A DNA stretch of 64,000 nt, taken from assembly GCF_024436175.1 (NCBI RefSeq), contig NZ_JANFQP010000003.1:121149-185148 (forward strand), written 5' to 3'. Positions 45,771-54,547 of the stretch are shown here, one piece after another. The position numbers and the translations under genes were made by a program. A model generated the notes under the pieces. The model did not search any database and was not told the DNA's origin. It saw only the letters and a list, made by a program, of their open reading frames with translations. Positions within the stretch are counted from its first letter, which is position 1. Each line of letters opens with the position of its first letter. This stretch comes from Kaistella montana (GTDB taxonomy: Bacteria > Bacteroidota > Bacteroidia > Flavobacteriales > Weeksellaceae).

Positions 45771-46292
45771 TTGAAAAAAACACTTGTCATTTTTGCTCAT
45801 CCTTATTTCGAGTACTCTACAGCTAATGTAGAGCTGATAAAAGCGTATGAAAAAACGGATAACATTTATTTCAAGGATTTATACGAAGAATATCCCGATT
45901 TTCATATCGCCACATTCCGCGAAAGAAAACGAATTAGGGATTTTGAACGGTTGATTTTTCATTTTCCATTAATTTGGTTCGGGCTTCCCCCGCTTTTGAA
46001 ACTTTGGATCGATGAAGTTTTCGACATGAAATGGATAACAGAAGACGAGCATCCATTATTGAATAAAGACGCCATAATCGTTGTTACAGCAGGTGGAAAA
46101 GAGGAAAATTACACCGAAAATAGCCTTTATGAAACTACTATTTCTAATTTATTGAAAACACTTACGCTTTCATTAAAAGTAAATAATATCGAGGTAAAAG
46201 AGATTATTGCGATCCATAATGCCGATGAATTAGAAGAAAAAGAACTCGGGAAACTTCGGGAATTCATTCACAAAAAAATACAAATCCCATGA
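45771..46292 (+). CDS. KefG/KefF-like NAD(P)H oxidoreductase
   Basis: Flavodoxin-fold quinone oxidoreductase (173 aa) of the Kef ancillary type. It starts MKKTLVIFAHPYFEYSTAN and contains FHFPLIWFGLPPLLKLWIDEVF and VVTAGGKEENYT, all typical. The frame begins with a TTG, the only start that keeps the first strand. Its stop overlaps the ATG of the transporter gene (ATGA), as in kefF-kefC and kefG-kefB operons, where the soluble protein is needed for full transporter activity. Confidence 0.88.
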   Translation: MKKTLVIFAHPYFEYSTANVELIKAYEKTDNIYFKDLYEEYPDFHIATFRERKRIRDFERLIFHFPLIWFGLPPLLKLWIDEVFDMKWITEDEHPLLNKDAIIVVTAGGKEENYTENSLYETTISNLLKTLTLSLKVNNIEVKEIIAIHNADELEEKELGKLREFIHKKIQIP

Positions 46293-48121
46293 CAGAAAAC
46301 ACGCTTGCAATGAACACCCTGATTTTTTTGGGAGCTGCAATCATCATGGTTCCGCTGGTTCGTAAGCTGGGACTGAGTTCTGTGATAGGATTTATCTTAG
46401 GCGGAATCATCATCGGTCCATTCGGGCTGAAACTGACCGGTAAAGACTCCGATGACATTATGCATGCAACAGAGTTCGGAGTGATCATGTTGTTATTCTT
46501 AGTCGGTTTGGAAATAGAACCTCGGAAATTCTGGAAAATTCGAAAAAAGATTTTCGGAATGGGCTTAAGCCAAATGCTACTTACCATCTTCATCCTTTTT
46601 GTGATATTTTATTTCTCAGGTTGGCGTTTAGATCAAGCTTTGGTTGCTGGAATTTGTTTTGCACTGTCTTCCACCGCCATTGTACTGCAAACACTGAAAG
46701 AGAAAAATATATTCCGAACCGATGCCGGAGAATCATCGTTTTCGATTCTTCTTTTCCAAGATATTTCAGTCATTCCGATTCTCGCTTTGCTTCCAGTACT
46801 TGCTAAAAGACAGGAAGACAATGAACATCAACTTCTTTTACAATATCTTCCGGATTGGTTGCAACCGTTTTCAATTATTTTAGGGGTTTTGCTGCTCATT
46901 TTTTTGGGTAAATTTATCTTTGTCCCGTTCCTTCGATATGTTTCCCGATCCGGGATGAATGAATTACTCACAGCTTCTTCGCTTTTTTTAGTCATCGGGG
47001 TTTCAGAATTGATGTCTTCAGTGGGTTTGAGCCCCGCATTGGGAGCATTTATTGCGGGTGTGATGTTGGCAAACAGCGAATTCCGGCTAGAGCTCGAAAG
47101 CCAAATCGACCCTTTCAAAGGTTTATTATTGGCTGTATTCTTTGTAAGTGTTGGTGCTACCATTAACTTTTTTGTGATCATGCACGATCCAATGTTTATT
47201 TTCACTACGACTGTGGTTGTATTGATCGTAAAATTTTTGGTTCTTTTAGGTGTTGGGAAATTTTTCGGGTTAAAACTAGGACAAAATTTTCTTGTTGCAT
47301 TTGCATTATCACAAATTGGGGAATTTGCATTTGTACTCATTAATTATTCCACCAAATTATATTTACTCGATCCTAAACTGAATGCACAACTCATGGCGAT
47401 TACTGCTATTACCATGTGCATCACTCCTATTCTATTGCTCATTAATGAGAAATTTTTGGAACCTAAATTTATCATTAAAGACAATATTCCAACATCTACA
47501 AAACCTATTAAAGAGAGAAAAATAATTATCGTAGGATTTGGTCATTTTGGAAGCACTGTAGGAAGGCTTTTGCGTGTAAATGGCGTACAAGCAACCATTC
47601 TCGATAATGATCCACAACGTGTGAATCTCCTGAAATCGAATCGATTCAAAGTGTATTTTGGGGATGCTACAAAACCTGGAATTCTCCGTTCTGCGGGTGT
47701 AGAAACAGCAGATTTACTTATTCTTTGCCTTGATAATCCTGCAAAAAACAAACTTATCCTAGAATATACCAGAAAAAACTTTCCTCATCTGAAAATTTTT
47801 GTCCGTGCAAAAAACCGACTTGATGCCTACGATTTTTATAATAATGGTGTGGACAACATCTATCGGGAAACTCTGGGAACAGCTGTAGATATGGCTGTAG
47901 ATATCTTGAAAGCCAAAGGAATGCGAGCCTACGCAGCTCGAAGACTCGGTAAAAGATTTATGATAATTGATAAATCAATGGTTCGGAAACTCGCAAAAGA
48001 GCAACTAAAAGACAAAATCACCTTTACTATGAATGAATCTTTGGAACGTGAAGCCGAGTTACTTGCCGAAGACAGCCAGTCTTTTGACCAATCGCAATGG
48101 ATTGATAACGAAGAAGTTTAA
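46289..48121 (+). CDS. Kef-type potassium/proton antiporter (CPA2 family)
   Basis: Glutathione-gated-type efflux protein (610 aa). The membrane part (about 1-385) has about twelve helices with SVIGFILGGIIIGP, FALSSTAIVLQ, QDISVIPILALLPV and QIGEFAFVL. A cytoplasmic TrkA-N/RCK domain follows from about 405 (IIIVGFGHFGSTVGRLL) with a nucleotide-binding loop. It would protect against electrophiles by acidifying the cytoplasm. It overlaps the kefG-like gene by 4 nt. Its stop codon touches the convergent lipoprotein stop with no gap. Confidence 0.92.
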   Translation: MTENTLAMNTLIFLGAAIIMVPLVRKLGLSSVIGFILGGIIIGPFGLKLTGKDSDDIMHATEFGVIMLLFLVGLEIEPRKFWKIRKKIFGMGLSQMLLTIFILFVIFYFSGWRLDQALVAGICFALSSTAIVLQTLKEKNIFRTDAGESSFSILLFQDISVIPILALLPVLAKRQEDNEHQLLLQYLPDWLQPFSIILGVLLLIFLGKFIFVPFLRYVSRSGMNELLTASSLFLVIGVSELMSSVGLSPALGAFIAGVMLANSEFRLELESQIDPFKGLLLAVFFVSVGATINFFVIMHDPMFIFTTTVVVLIVKFLVLLGVGKFFGLKLGQNFLVAFALSQIGEFAFVLINYSTKLYLLDPKLNAQLMAITAITMCITPILLLINEKFLEPKFIIKDNIPTSTKPIKERKIIIVGFGHFGSTVGRLLRVNGVQATILDNDPQRVNLLKSNRFKVYFGDATKPGILRSAGVETADLLILCLDNPAKNKLILEYTRKNFPHLKIFVRAKNRLDAYDFYNNGVDNIYRETLGTAVDMAVDILKAKGMRAYAARRLGKRFMIIDKSMVRKLAKEQLKDKITFTMNESLEREAELLAEDSQSFDQSQWIDNEEV

Positions 48122-48604
48122 TTAATAATTAGGACAATCCTGAACTTTTATGTTCGTAAGATTAAGCGTTTTACCATTCAAAGAAATTTTAACATCAGAG
48201 AAATCACCATAAACACAATCGCCTGTTGTGTCTTTAAAATCGCCGTTGGTTACTTCAATTTCTACATTATTTCCGTATAATGAATAGTTGTTTTCATTAA
48301 AATCAAATCGGTCTAAAGAATAATCCTCTTCATCAATTCTAATAATTCCTTTGTTTGAATTTTGGTCAAAATAGAAAAGTGTTTTTCCGTCTTGGGTGAA
48401 AATTGCTCTTCCTTTTTCCGCCGAAATATCTTGTGGAATAACATTAAAAACACCAGAATATTCAGGATTCTCGATATTCACTGCAGAAGAACTGTCCGCA
48501 ACTATGCTTGCTGAATCCGGTTTTGAAAGCTGAGCAATTGGTTCAACATCTTTTTTACAAGAAACCAATGCTGCGAAAACAATTAAAGGCAAAATATTCT
48601 TCAT
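48122..48604 (-). CDS. Predicted lipoprotein
   Basis: Protein of 160 aa with lipoprotein signal AALVSCKKDVE (Cys16). The acidic residues after Cys suggest surface display. The C-terminal half has a small beta-domain with IFTQDGKTLFYFDQNSNKG and a Cys pair (Cys145 region and the C-terminal DCPNY) that may form a disulfide. I do not recognise the family. It follows aroQ by 40 nt on the same strand and abuts the Kef gene tail to tail. Confidence 0.65.
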   Translation of the reverse strand: MKNILPLIVFAALVSCKKDVEPIAQLSKPDSASIVADSSSAVNIENPEYSGVFNVIPQDISAEKGRAIFTQDGKTLFYFDQNSNKGIIRIDEEDYSLDRFDFNENNYSLYGNNVEIEVTNGDFKDTTGDCVYGDFSDVKISLNGKTLNLTNIKVQDCPNY

Positions 48605-48644
48605 ACTATTTTATTTAAAACGGCAACAAGAATCGTTCCTTCGC

Positions 48645-49058
48645 TTAGTTATTAAGCAAACTAATGATCGCAAGTCGATAACCATTCAGCCCAAAACCAC
48701 TCAACACTGCATCGGTGTGAGTTGCAGTCACCGATTTCTGTCGAAACTCCTCTCTTTTGTAAATATTACTGATATGAACTTCTATTTTTGGCTTCGATGA
48801 ATTCTTAAGACAATCGGAAATTGCATAAGAATAATGCGTATAAGCTCCAGGATTAATAACTAAAGCATCAAAATCGTCTTGCTGAATCCGATTGATAATT
48901 TCACCTTCGATATTAGACTGGAAGTAATCTATTTGTTGTTGATCAAAATCAGATATTAAAGTATTGAGATAATTTTCCATCGAAATATTTCCGTAGATCT
49001 CCGGTTCGCGTGTTCCGAGAAGATTAAGATTGGGACCGTTTATAATAAGTATTTTCAT
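48645..49058 (-). CDS. aroQ: 3-dehydroquinate dehydratase, type II
   Basis: Third step of the shikimate pathway (137 aa). Type II signature: INGPNLNLLGTREPEIYG with catalytic Tyr22, then NPGAYTHYSYAI and EVHISNIYKREEFR with His95. Length is typical. A tRNA-Glu terminator separates it from the tRNA upstream. Confidence 0.95.
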   Translation of the reverse strand: MKILIINGPNLNLLGTREPEIYGNISMENYLNTLISDFDQQQIDYFQSNIEGEIINRIQQDDFDALVINPGAYTHYSYAISDCLKNSSKPKIEVHISNIYKREEFRQKSVTATHTDAVLSGFGLNGYRLAIISLLNN

Positions 49059-49087
49059 AGGTAATAAAACTCTTCAAATATAAACAT

Positions 49088-49121
49088 AAAAAAACTTCCG
49101 AAGAATAATTTTCGGAAGTTT
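49088..49121 (-). terminator. Terminator after tRNA-Glu
   Basis: Eleven-bp stem AAACTTCCGAA / TTCGGAAGTTT, with a T-tract on the minus strand, 3 nt after the mature tRNA end. It ends the rpsT - tRNA-Glu transcript. Confidence 0.85.
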
Positions 49122-49123
49122 AG

Positions 49124-49195
49124 TAGCCCGTAGGGGAGTCGAACCCCTCTTACCAGGATGAAAACCTGAGGTCCTAACCGATAGACGAACGGGCC
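49124..49195 (-). tRNA. tRNA-Glu (anticodon TTC)
   Basis: 72-nt cloverleaf: acceptor GGCCCGT / ACGGGCT, a D-arm, anticodon stem TCAGG / CCTGG with loop TTTTCAT, and T-arm GAGGGGTTCGACTCCCC. Anticodon TTC reads GAA/GAG. The 3' CCA is not encoded. It is only 18 nt from rpsT, so it is probably cotranscribed with it. Confidence 0.93.
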
Positions 49196-49213
49196 GTGCG
49201 TCTTTTTATAAGG

Positions 49214-49468
49214 TTACGCTAATTTATTAACGTGCTTAGTCAACTTGCTTTTTAAGTTCGCCGCCTTGTTTTTGTGGATGATGTTTTTCTTCACCAATTT
49301 ATCCAACAAAGAGATCACTTTTGGCAACTGTTCTGCAGCAGCTTTTTTGTCTTCTTCATTTCTCAATACTTTCAAAGCTGTTCTAGCAGTCTTGTGATAG
49401 TATCTGTTTCTTAATCTTTTCTTTTCGCTTTGTCTGATTCTTTTCAGAGCTGATTTATGATTTGCCAT
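49214..49468 (-). CDS. rpsT: 30S ribosomal protein S20
   Basis: S20 (84 aa), a helical primary 16S-binding protein. It starts MANHKSALKRIRQSEKKRLRN and has the ending KNIIHKNKAANLKSKLTKHV, both diagnostic. It lies between two tRNA-Glu genes on the same strand, with its own promoter, so one tRNA is upstream in a separate unit and one is downstream in the same unit. Confidence 0.96.
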   Translation of the reverse strand: MANHKSALKRIRQSEKKRLRNRYYHKTARTALKVLRNEEDKKAAAEQLPKVISLLDKLVKKNIIHKNKAANLKSKLTKHVNKLA

Positions 49469-49487
49469 ATCTTCTAAAACTTGGGTG

Positions 49488-49517
49488 CAAAGATATAAAT
49501 CTTTTTTTAATTACAAA
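49488..49517 (-). promoter_or_regulatory. Promoter of rpsT - tRNA-Glu
   Basis: On the minus strand TTTG (49514-49517), 18 nt, TATCTTTG (49488-49495). Close to the ideal spacing. Leader about 15 nt. Confidence 0.85.
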
Positions 49518-49555
49518 ATTATTTTTTTATTTTTTTTCAAAACTTTCATTTCTTG

Positions 49556-49627
49556 TAGCCTATAGGGGAATCGAACCCCTGTTGCAAGAATGAAAATCTT
49601 GAGTCCTTACCACTAGACGAATAGGCC
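49556..49627 (-). tRNA. Second tRNA-Glu (anticodon TTC)
   Basis: 72-nt cloverleaf: acceptor GGCCTAT / ATAGGCT, anticodon stem CAAGA / TCTTG with loop TTTTCAT, and T-arm CAGGGGTTCGATTCCCCT. Same anticodon as the copy at 49124-49195 but different acceptor and anticodon stems. CCA is not encoded. It has its own promoter. Confidence 0.93.
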
Positions 49628-49643
49628 TTTGTTTTGAGGACTG

Positions 49644-49674
49644 CAAAAATAGGAACTAATTTTTAAACACGCAA
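49644..49674 (-). promoter_or_regulatory. Promoter of the second tRNA-Glu
   Basis: On the minus strand TTG (49672-49674), 20 nt, TATTTTTG (49644-49651). The start would be about 10 nt before the mature tRNA 5' end. Confidence 0.8.
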
Positions 49675-49687
49675 TAGCTTTTTAAAA

Positions 49688-50974
49688 TTATTTTAAATTT
49701 TTCTGAATTACGGTGTTTTTAATGCCCTTATCTTCTAATGTTTTTTGCACTTTCACAGCTTCTTCTAAACTTGAAAATCTTCCGTAAGTATAGTAGAACT
49801 TACCATTTTCTTTCGTACGCACTACATCCTTCAATGTATTTAGCATATAAGAATTAGCACTAAGCTTCTGTTCACTTACGGCAATTTCTATCGTATAATA
49901 GCCAATTCCCAGTTTTTGGTTCGGGATAAAGGAGATAGAGGTTGCATTCCGGAAACCAGCATCTTTAGCTGATTTTAAATTATTATCGCGTACAGATGCC
50001 ATATTGGTAGTTCCATAATAGTATTTATACATTCCGTTTTCCTTTAAGGTAAGGATATAATTTAAACCTTTAAGTGCGGGATCGTTGTTATTATACTTGC
50101 TTGGCGACGACATCAGCAAAATTCTGAAATCATTTTTAAGTGGTTTCTCCTCAGGTTTTGCAGCTTCAGGTTTTGCAGTTGCTCCATCATTTCGTCCGAT
50201 TGCTTTTTTATAACTCATTATAGCATCGTAAATACTGTCTGCTATTTCATTTTGACCTTTTTCCGAACCTAAATACATCGCATCATCATAATTACTGATA
50301 AAACCGGTTTCGATAAGTACCGATGGCATTGCATTTAATCGAAGAACGTGCAAATTCTGTTGTTTTACACCTCGGGAATAACGTTTATCTTTTTTCTCAA
50401 AGTTACCTTCCACAAAACTCCCAAAAAGCAAACTGCTTTCGAGATACTTACTTTGTTGAATTTTCAATGCAATTAATGATTCAGGAGATTTGGGATCGTA
50501 GCTGGCGAACATTTGTCGGTCTTTTTCATCCAAATAAATCACATCATTTTCAGCTTTCGCCACTTCGAGATTGGTTTTATTTTGATCCGGACCTTGAACA
50601 AATGTTTCGGTTCCGTAAGGTGAAGTTTTGGTGTTTGCATTCACGTGAACGGAAATAAACAAATCCGCTTTACTTCGGTTCGCTAGTGTGGTTCGATCGG
50701 TTAATGATGGATACTCATCAATTTTTCTGGTATAAATAATTTTGAAATCTTTATCTTTCTCCAGCATTCTACCCAATTTTAGCACAACAGCAAGGGTAAT
50801 ATCTTTTTCTCGCAAAGTACCATATTCACTATAATAGCGATTAGCTCCATGATCTGATCCGCCGTGGCCCGCATCCAGAACAATGGTAAACTTTTTTTGT
50901 GCTCCGCTGAGACTGAATAAAAGGACAAAAAAGAATAAAAAATATTTTTTGAAAGAAAAACTATTACTAATCAT
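49688..50974 (-). CDS. N-acetylmuramoyl-L-alanine amidase (Amidase_3 plus SPOR-like end)
   Basis: Periplasmic cell-wall hydrolase that cuts between N-acetylmuramic acid and the peptide, used in cell separation (428 aa). Signal peptide about 1-25 (LFSLSGAQ). Zn-amidase motifs: VLDAGHGGSDHGAN (His37), LFISVHVNANT and VLIETGFISN. A linker with EAAKPEEK leads to two SPOR-like beta-alpha repeats near the C-terminus (GYYTIEIAVSEQKL, KFYYTYGRFSSLEEAVK), which would bind denuded glycan. Its start is 55 nt from the divergent lptD. Confidence 0.92.
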   Translation of the reverse strand: MISNSFSFKKYFLFFFVLLFSLSGAQKKFTIVLDAGHGGSDHGANRYYSEYGTLREKDITLAVVLKLGRMLEKDKDFKIIYTRKIDEYPSLTDRTTLANRSKADLFISVHVNANTKTSPYGTETFVQGPDQNKTNLEVAKAENDVIYLDEKDRQMFASYDPKSPESLIALKIQQSKYLESSLLFGSFVEGNFEKKDKRYSRGVKQQNLHVLRLNAMPSVLIETGFISNYDDAMYLGSEKGQNEIADSIYDAIMSYKKAIGRNDGATAKPEAAKPEEKPLKNDFRILLMSSPSKYNNNDPALKGLNYILTLKENGMYKYYYGTTNMASVRDNNLKSAKDAGFRNATSISFIPNQKLGIGYYTIEIAVSEQKLSANSYMLNTLKDVVRTKENGKFYYTYGRFSSLEEAVKVQKTLEDKGIKNTVIQKNLK

Positions 50975-50975
50975 C

Positions 50976-51004
50976 TTGAAATTTTAAAAATTATGCTAAT
51001 TTTG
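50976..51004 (+). promoter_or_regulatory. Promoter of lptD
   Basis: TTG (50976-50978), 18 nt, TAATTTTG (50997-51004). The start near 51011 leaves about 20 nt before the TTG start at 51030. It overlaps the 5' region of the divergent amidase gene. Confidence 0.75.
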
Positions 51005-51029
51005 ACCACAAATTACAGAAATTATCGCT

Positions 51030-53621
51030 TTGGCCAAAACGAGCTCCAAAAATATATTACATATTCTAATTATCCTAATTTTTAACAGTTTTTTAGCACA
51101 TTATGATGCTCAAAATTTGTCTGAAAATAAGATAGTTAACGATACAATACGCAAATCCGATACCGTTATCCTAAAAAAGGAACAGCTTGAGGCTGTGGTA
51201 GAAACAAAGGCCGACAACATCAGAAACGATATCCCAAAAAAGATGACTTACCTCAATAATAAAGCGCAGGTAAAATATCAGGATATGCAAATTGATGCCG
51301 ATTACATTTCCATCGATTGGGACAAGTCGCTCATTTTTGCGAGAGGAGAATTGGATTCTTTAGGCAAAATAAAAACTCCGGCAATGGCCACACAAGCCGG
51401 CAAAACCTACGAATACGACGAGTTCACCTATAATATCAAAACCCGTCAAGCAATTGCTTTCAACGCGAGAACTGAAGAAAGTGAAGGTGTGATTGTTGCT
51501 GAAAGAACCAAGAAATATAACGACTCTGTCTTCTTCATGAGAAGAGGGAAATATACTACCGATGAGTATTTCATTAAGAAAAAAGATACCATTGCTGATT
51601 ATTATCTACTCGCTCCGAACATTAAATTAATAAAAGGAAAAGAAAAATCTCAGGTGATCACAGGTCCTATTCAAATGTATATTGAGCAGGTTCCTACTCC
51701 ACTGATTATGCCGTTTGCGATTTTACCGTTTTCGGATAAAAGAAGTGCGGGGATTCTGATCCCAAGTTTTGGAGAGCGTGAAGACGTCGGTTTTTTCTTG
51801 AACGGATTAGGTTATTATCAACCGATTGGGGAACATTTTGACTTAAAAGTTCTTGCCGATCTCTACACAAAAGGAAGTTGGAATCTTCGTCCGGAAGTGA
51901 ATTACAAAAAAAATTATCGCTACACTGGGAATTTCTCAGCAGATATAGGAACCACTGTTCGTGGGATTAAAGGACTTTCAGATTACTCGAAATCTTCAAC
52001 TTACCGAATTGCGTGGAGACATCAACAGGATTCCAAAGCCAATCCTTTCCTTACTTTTTCGGCTTCGGTAGATTTGGTGAGCAATAAATTTTATAATAAC
52101 ACGGTAAACAACAACTACGCCTTCAATCAAAACAATTTGAATGCGCAGCAAAACTCTTCGATAAGTATCGTAAAACGTTTTCTCACTTTACCCATCACCA
52201 TTACCGGAACGTCTTCTTATTCCCAAAATTTCTCCACGGGATTGGCAGATTTGAAACTTCCTGTTTTGAATGTTGCCATCAATCAGTTCTATCTGTTTAA
52301 ACCAAAAACCGGAGTTAGACAAGGTCTTTTAGAAAACATCGCAGTAAATACTGGATTAAACTTCAATAATTACGTGCAAACCAACGAAGGAGAACTCTTT
52401 ACAAAGGTGATGTGGGACAAAATGCAAACGGGACTAAAAAACAACATCAGTCTCGGTACCAATACCACGATTGCAAAGTATTTCACGTTCTCGCTTTCCG
52501 CCAATATAGATAATGCATTAACCACGAAAACATTAACCAGAACTTATAATCCGCTTACCAATAAAGTGGATGATGTTTTGAATAAAAAAATTGCCGGATA
52601 TTCTTCATTTTCAACAAGTGCAAGTTTGCAAACAGTTCTTTACGGAATGTTGAATTTCAAAAAAACATCAGGAATACAGGCAATTCGACACATGATGACG
52701 CCTCAAATCGGTTTCAGTTACTCACCAGATTTTTCTGCTGCGAATTTTGGCTACTATAAAAGCTACTACAACGATCGCGGCGAAATGACTTCCTACTCCA
52801 TTTTCGATAAGGGAATTGTAGGATCACCAAATTCTGGGCTTGTACAGGCGATGACATTTTCAATTAATAACAATCTGGAAATGAAAGTGAAATCGAAAAA
52901 AGACTCCACAGGAATCAAAAAAATTAAAATCTTTGAAAGTTTAAACTTTAATACCAGTTATAATTTTGCTGCACCAATTTATAAATGGTCGATGTTTACC
53001 TTCAGCGGACAAACTACATTATTTGATAAAATAAATTTAAATACCGGATTAACGCTGGAACCATATCAGATTGTTTTTGCACCGGGTGAAAATTCCGGAA
53101 TCCGAACGGATAATTTCGGACATTTCAGTGTACAAGGATTTAATGCGCAGTTTTCTTACCCACTCAGCAGCGAAATTTTCGAGAAAAAAAATAAAGAAGA
53201 CACATCTAAAAAATACAAGAAAAAAGGTGAAATCCGTAACGAAAATTATTATTTTGATGATGATAATTACTCTCGCTTCGACCAACCTTGGACTTTAAAT
53301 ATTAATGCGCAATACAGTTATACAAAAAGTTTAACGCGTTTCGGAAACAAAATGGCATCGGTTGGTTTAGACGGAAGCATCAAACTTACTCCGTTCTGGA
53401 ATATTACCGGAAACTTGTATTATGACGTTATTTCCAAAGAAATAGCCAATACACAGATCGGTTTCTCTCGAGATCAAAGAAGCTTTACGATCAACTTTAA
53501 CTGGATTCCTTATGGACAGTACAAAGTTTACGATTTCTTCATCGGAATTAAAGCCAACATTTTGAGAGACGCGCTAAAATATAAAGACAGAAGTTTCACA
53601 CAACCGAACGCACCTTTCTAA
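51030..53621 (+). CDS. lptD: LPS-assembly outer-membrane protein LptD
   Basis: Final LPS transporter of the outer membrane (863 aa). After the signal sequence (about 10-28), an OstA/LptA-like beta-jellyroll (about 70-215; QIDADYISIDWDKSLIFARG) is followed by the LptD barrel, with VPTPLIMPFAILPFSDKRSAGILIP and about 26 strands. The whole chain has no Cys, so it cannot use the two disulfides that the E. coli protein needs. Start is the TTG at 51030, which fits the promoter. The next gene, ridA, starts 52 nt after the stop. Confidence 0.88.
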   Translation: MAKTSSKNILHILIILIFNSFLAHYDAQNLSENKIVNDTIRKSDTVILKKEQLEAVVETKADNIRNDIPKKMTYLNNKAQVKYQDMQIDADYISIDWDKSLIFARGELDSLGKIKTPAMATQAGKTYEYDEFTYNIKTRQAIAFNARTEESEGVIVAERTKKYNDSVFFMRRGKYTTDEYFIKKKDTIADYYLLAPNIKLIKGKEKSQVITGPIQMYIEQVPTPLIMPFAILPFSDKRSAGILIPSFGEREDVGFFLNGLGYYQPIGEHFDLKVLADLYTKGSWNLRPEVNYKKNYRYTGNFSADIGTTVRGIKGLSDYSKSSTYRIAWRHQQDSKANPFLTFSASVDLVSNKFYNNTVNNNYAFNQNNLNAQQNSSISIVKRFLTLPITITGTSSYSQNFSTGLADLKLPVLNVAINQFYLFKPKTGVRQGLLENIAVNTGLNFNNYVQTNEGELFTKVMWDKMQTGLKNNISLGTNTTIAKYFTFSLSANIDNALTTKTLTRTYNPLTNKVDDVLNKKIAGYSSFSTSASLQTVLYGMLNFKKTSGIQAIRHMMTPQIGFSYSPDFSAANFGYYKSYYNDRGEMTSYSIFDKGIVGSPNSGLVQAMTFSINNNLEMKVKSKKDSTGIKKIKIFESLNFNTSYNFAAPIYKWSMFTFSGQTTLFDKINLNTGLTLEPYQIVFAPGENSGIRTDNFGHFSVQGFNAQFSYPLSSEIFEKKNKEDTSKKYKKKGEIRNENYYFDDDNYSRFDQPWTLNINAQYSYTKSLTRFGNKMASVGLDGSIKLTPFWNITGNLYYDVISKEIANTQIGFSRDQRSFTINFNWIPYGQYKVYDFFIGIKANILRDALKYKDRSFTQPNAPF

Positions 53622-53673
53622 AACATTTTAAAGAATTAAACATTAGTTTTACATTTGCCTAAATAATGTCGCT

Positions 53674-54054
53674 ATGAAAAAAATAATATCTACTACCAAT
53701 GCTCCCGCAGCTATCGGACCTTATTCACAAGCAAATTTTGCCAACGGAATCTTATACATTTCCGGGCAAATCCCTGTAAATCCCGAAACAGGCAAGCTGG
53801 TTGAAGGTATTGAAAAAGAAACTCATCAGGTGATGAAAAATCTAGAAGCGGTTCTCACCGAAGCTGGAATGACTTTTAAAAATGTTGTAAAGGCGACAAT
53901 TTTCCTTAAAAATATGGACGATTTTGCAGCGATGAATGATATTTACGCATCTTATTTGGATGCAGACAGCTATCCGGCAAGAGAAACCGTACAAGTTTCT
54001 TGTTTGCCTAAAAATGTTGATATCGAAATTTCCATGATTGCACATCAATTTTAA
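53674..54054 (+). CDS. ridA: RidA family enamine/imine deaminase
   Basis: Hydrolyses reactive 2-aminoacrylate made by PLP dehydratases (126 aa). It has STTNAPAAIGPYSQA, GQIPVNPETG and YPARETVQVSCLP with the catalytic Arg103, plus Glu118 in VDIEISMIA. All are intact. The next gene starts at the base after its stop codon. Confidence 0.94.
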   Translation: MKKIISTTNAPAAIGPYSQANFANGILYISGQIPVNPETGKLVEGIEKETHQVMKNLEAVLTEAGMTFKNVVKATIFLKNMDDFAAMNDIYASYLDADSYPARETVQVSCLPKNVDIEISMIAHQF

Positions 54055-54492
54055 ATGAATTTTCTTCGAAACACTTTTGCGGTTATTATTGGGCTTGCTG
54101 TAGCTGCACTTATTATAACTTTGGGAATAAGGCTCAATTCCTCTTGGATTACTTATGAGGATTTCACACCTTTTAAGCGCTGGGAAACCTTGCTGAAATC
54201 CGTGGAACATAAACCTTATTTCTTTGTCGCATTGCTGATTTCTTCGGGAATTGCGGCTACAGTTGGAGGTGTTGTTACTGCGATTGTTGTGAAATATGCA
54301 AAAGTAGCTTATGCAATTTTGATTGGTTTTATTCTGCTCTTTATTGCGATGCTTGATATTATTATTTTCCCTTATCATCCTACATTTTATAAAATTCTTA
54401 TTTTTCTTACGTTTTTCCCGTTTTCATGGATCGGAGGAAAAATAATCGAAGTGATTTACGAACGAAAAAAGAAAAGGACAAAAAAAATATAA
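54055..54492 (+). CDS. Small membrane protein
   Basis: Protein of 145 aa with four hydrophobic segments (about 4-24, 52-72, 82-103, 109-128) and a Lys/Arg-rich tail (YERKKKRTKKI), so the C-terminus is probably cytoplasmic. I do not recognise the family. It starts directly after the ridA stop and ends at a bidirectional terminator, so ridA and this gene form one unit. Confidence 0.65.
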   Translation: MNFLRNTFAVIIGLAVAALIITLGIRLNSSWITYEDFTPFKRWETLLKSVEHKPYFFVALLISSGIAATVGGVVTAIVVKYAKVAYAILIGFILLFIAMLDIIIFPYHPTFYKILIFLTFFPFSWIGGKIIEVIYERKKKRTKKI

Positions 54493-54497
54493 CACAA

Positions 54498-54528
54498 AAA
54501 AAACGCAACTCATTAAGTTGCGTTTTTT
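54498..54528. terminator. Bidirectional terminator between the membrane-protein gene and htrA/degP
   Basis: Thirteen-bp stem AAAAAACGCAACT / AGTTGCGTTTTTT, loop CATTA, with A/T runs on both sides. It serves both convergent genes. Confidence 0.9.
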
Positions 54529-54547
54529 GTTTTTATCTCAATTTTAT

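Noticed and set aside
46828..47340. 170-codon minus-strand frame inside the Kef transporter gene
   Set aside because: Antisense to well-conserved membrane helices and without promoter or family.
53842..54378. 178-codon minus-strand frame over ridA and the membrane-protein gene
   Set aside because: Antisense to two genes; its Asn/Arg/Cys-rich composition is that of a shadow frame.
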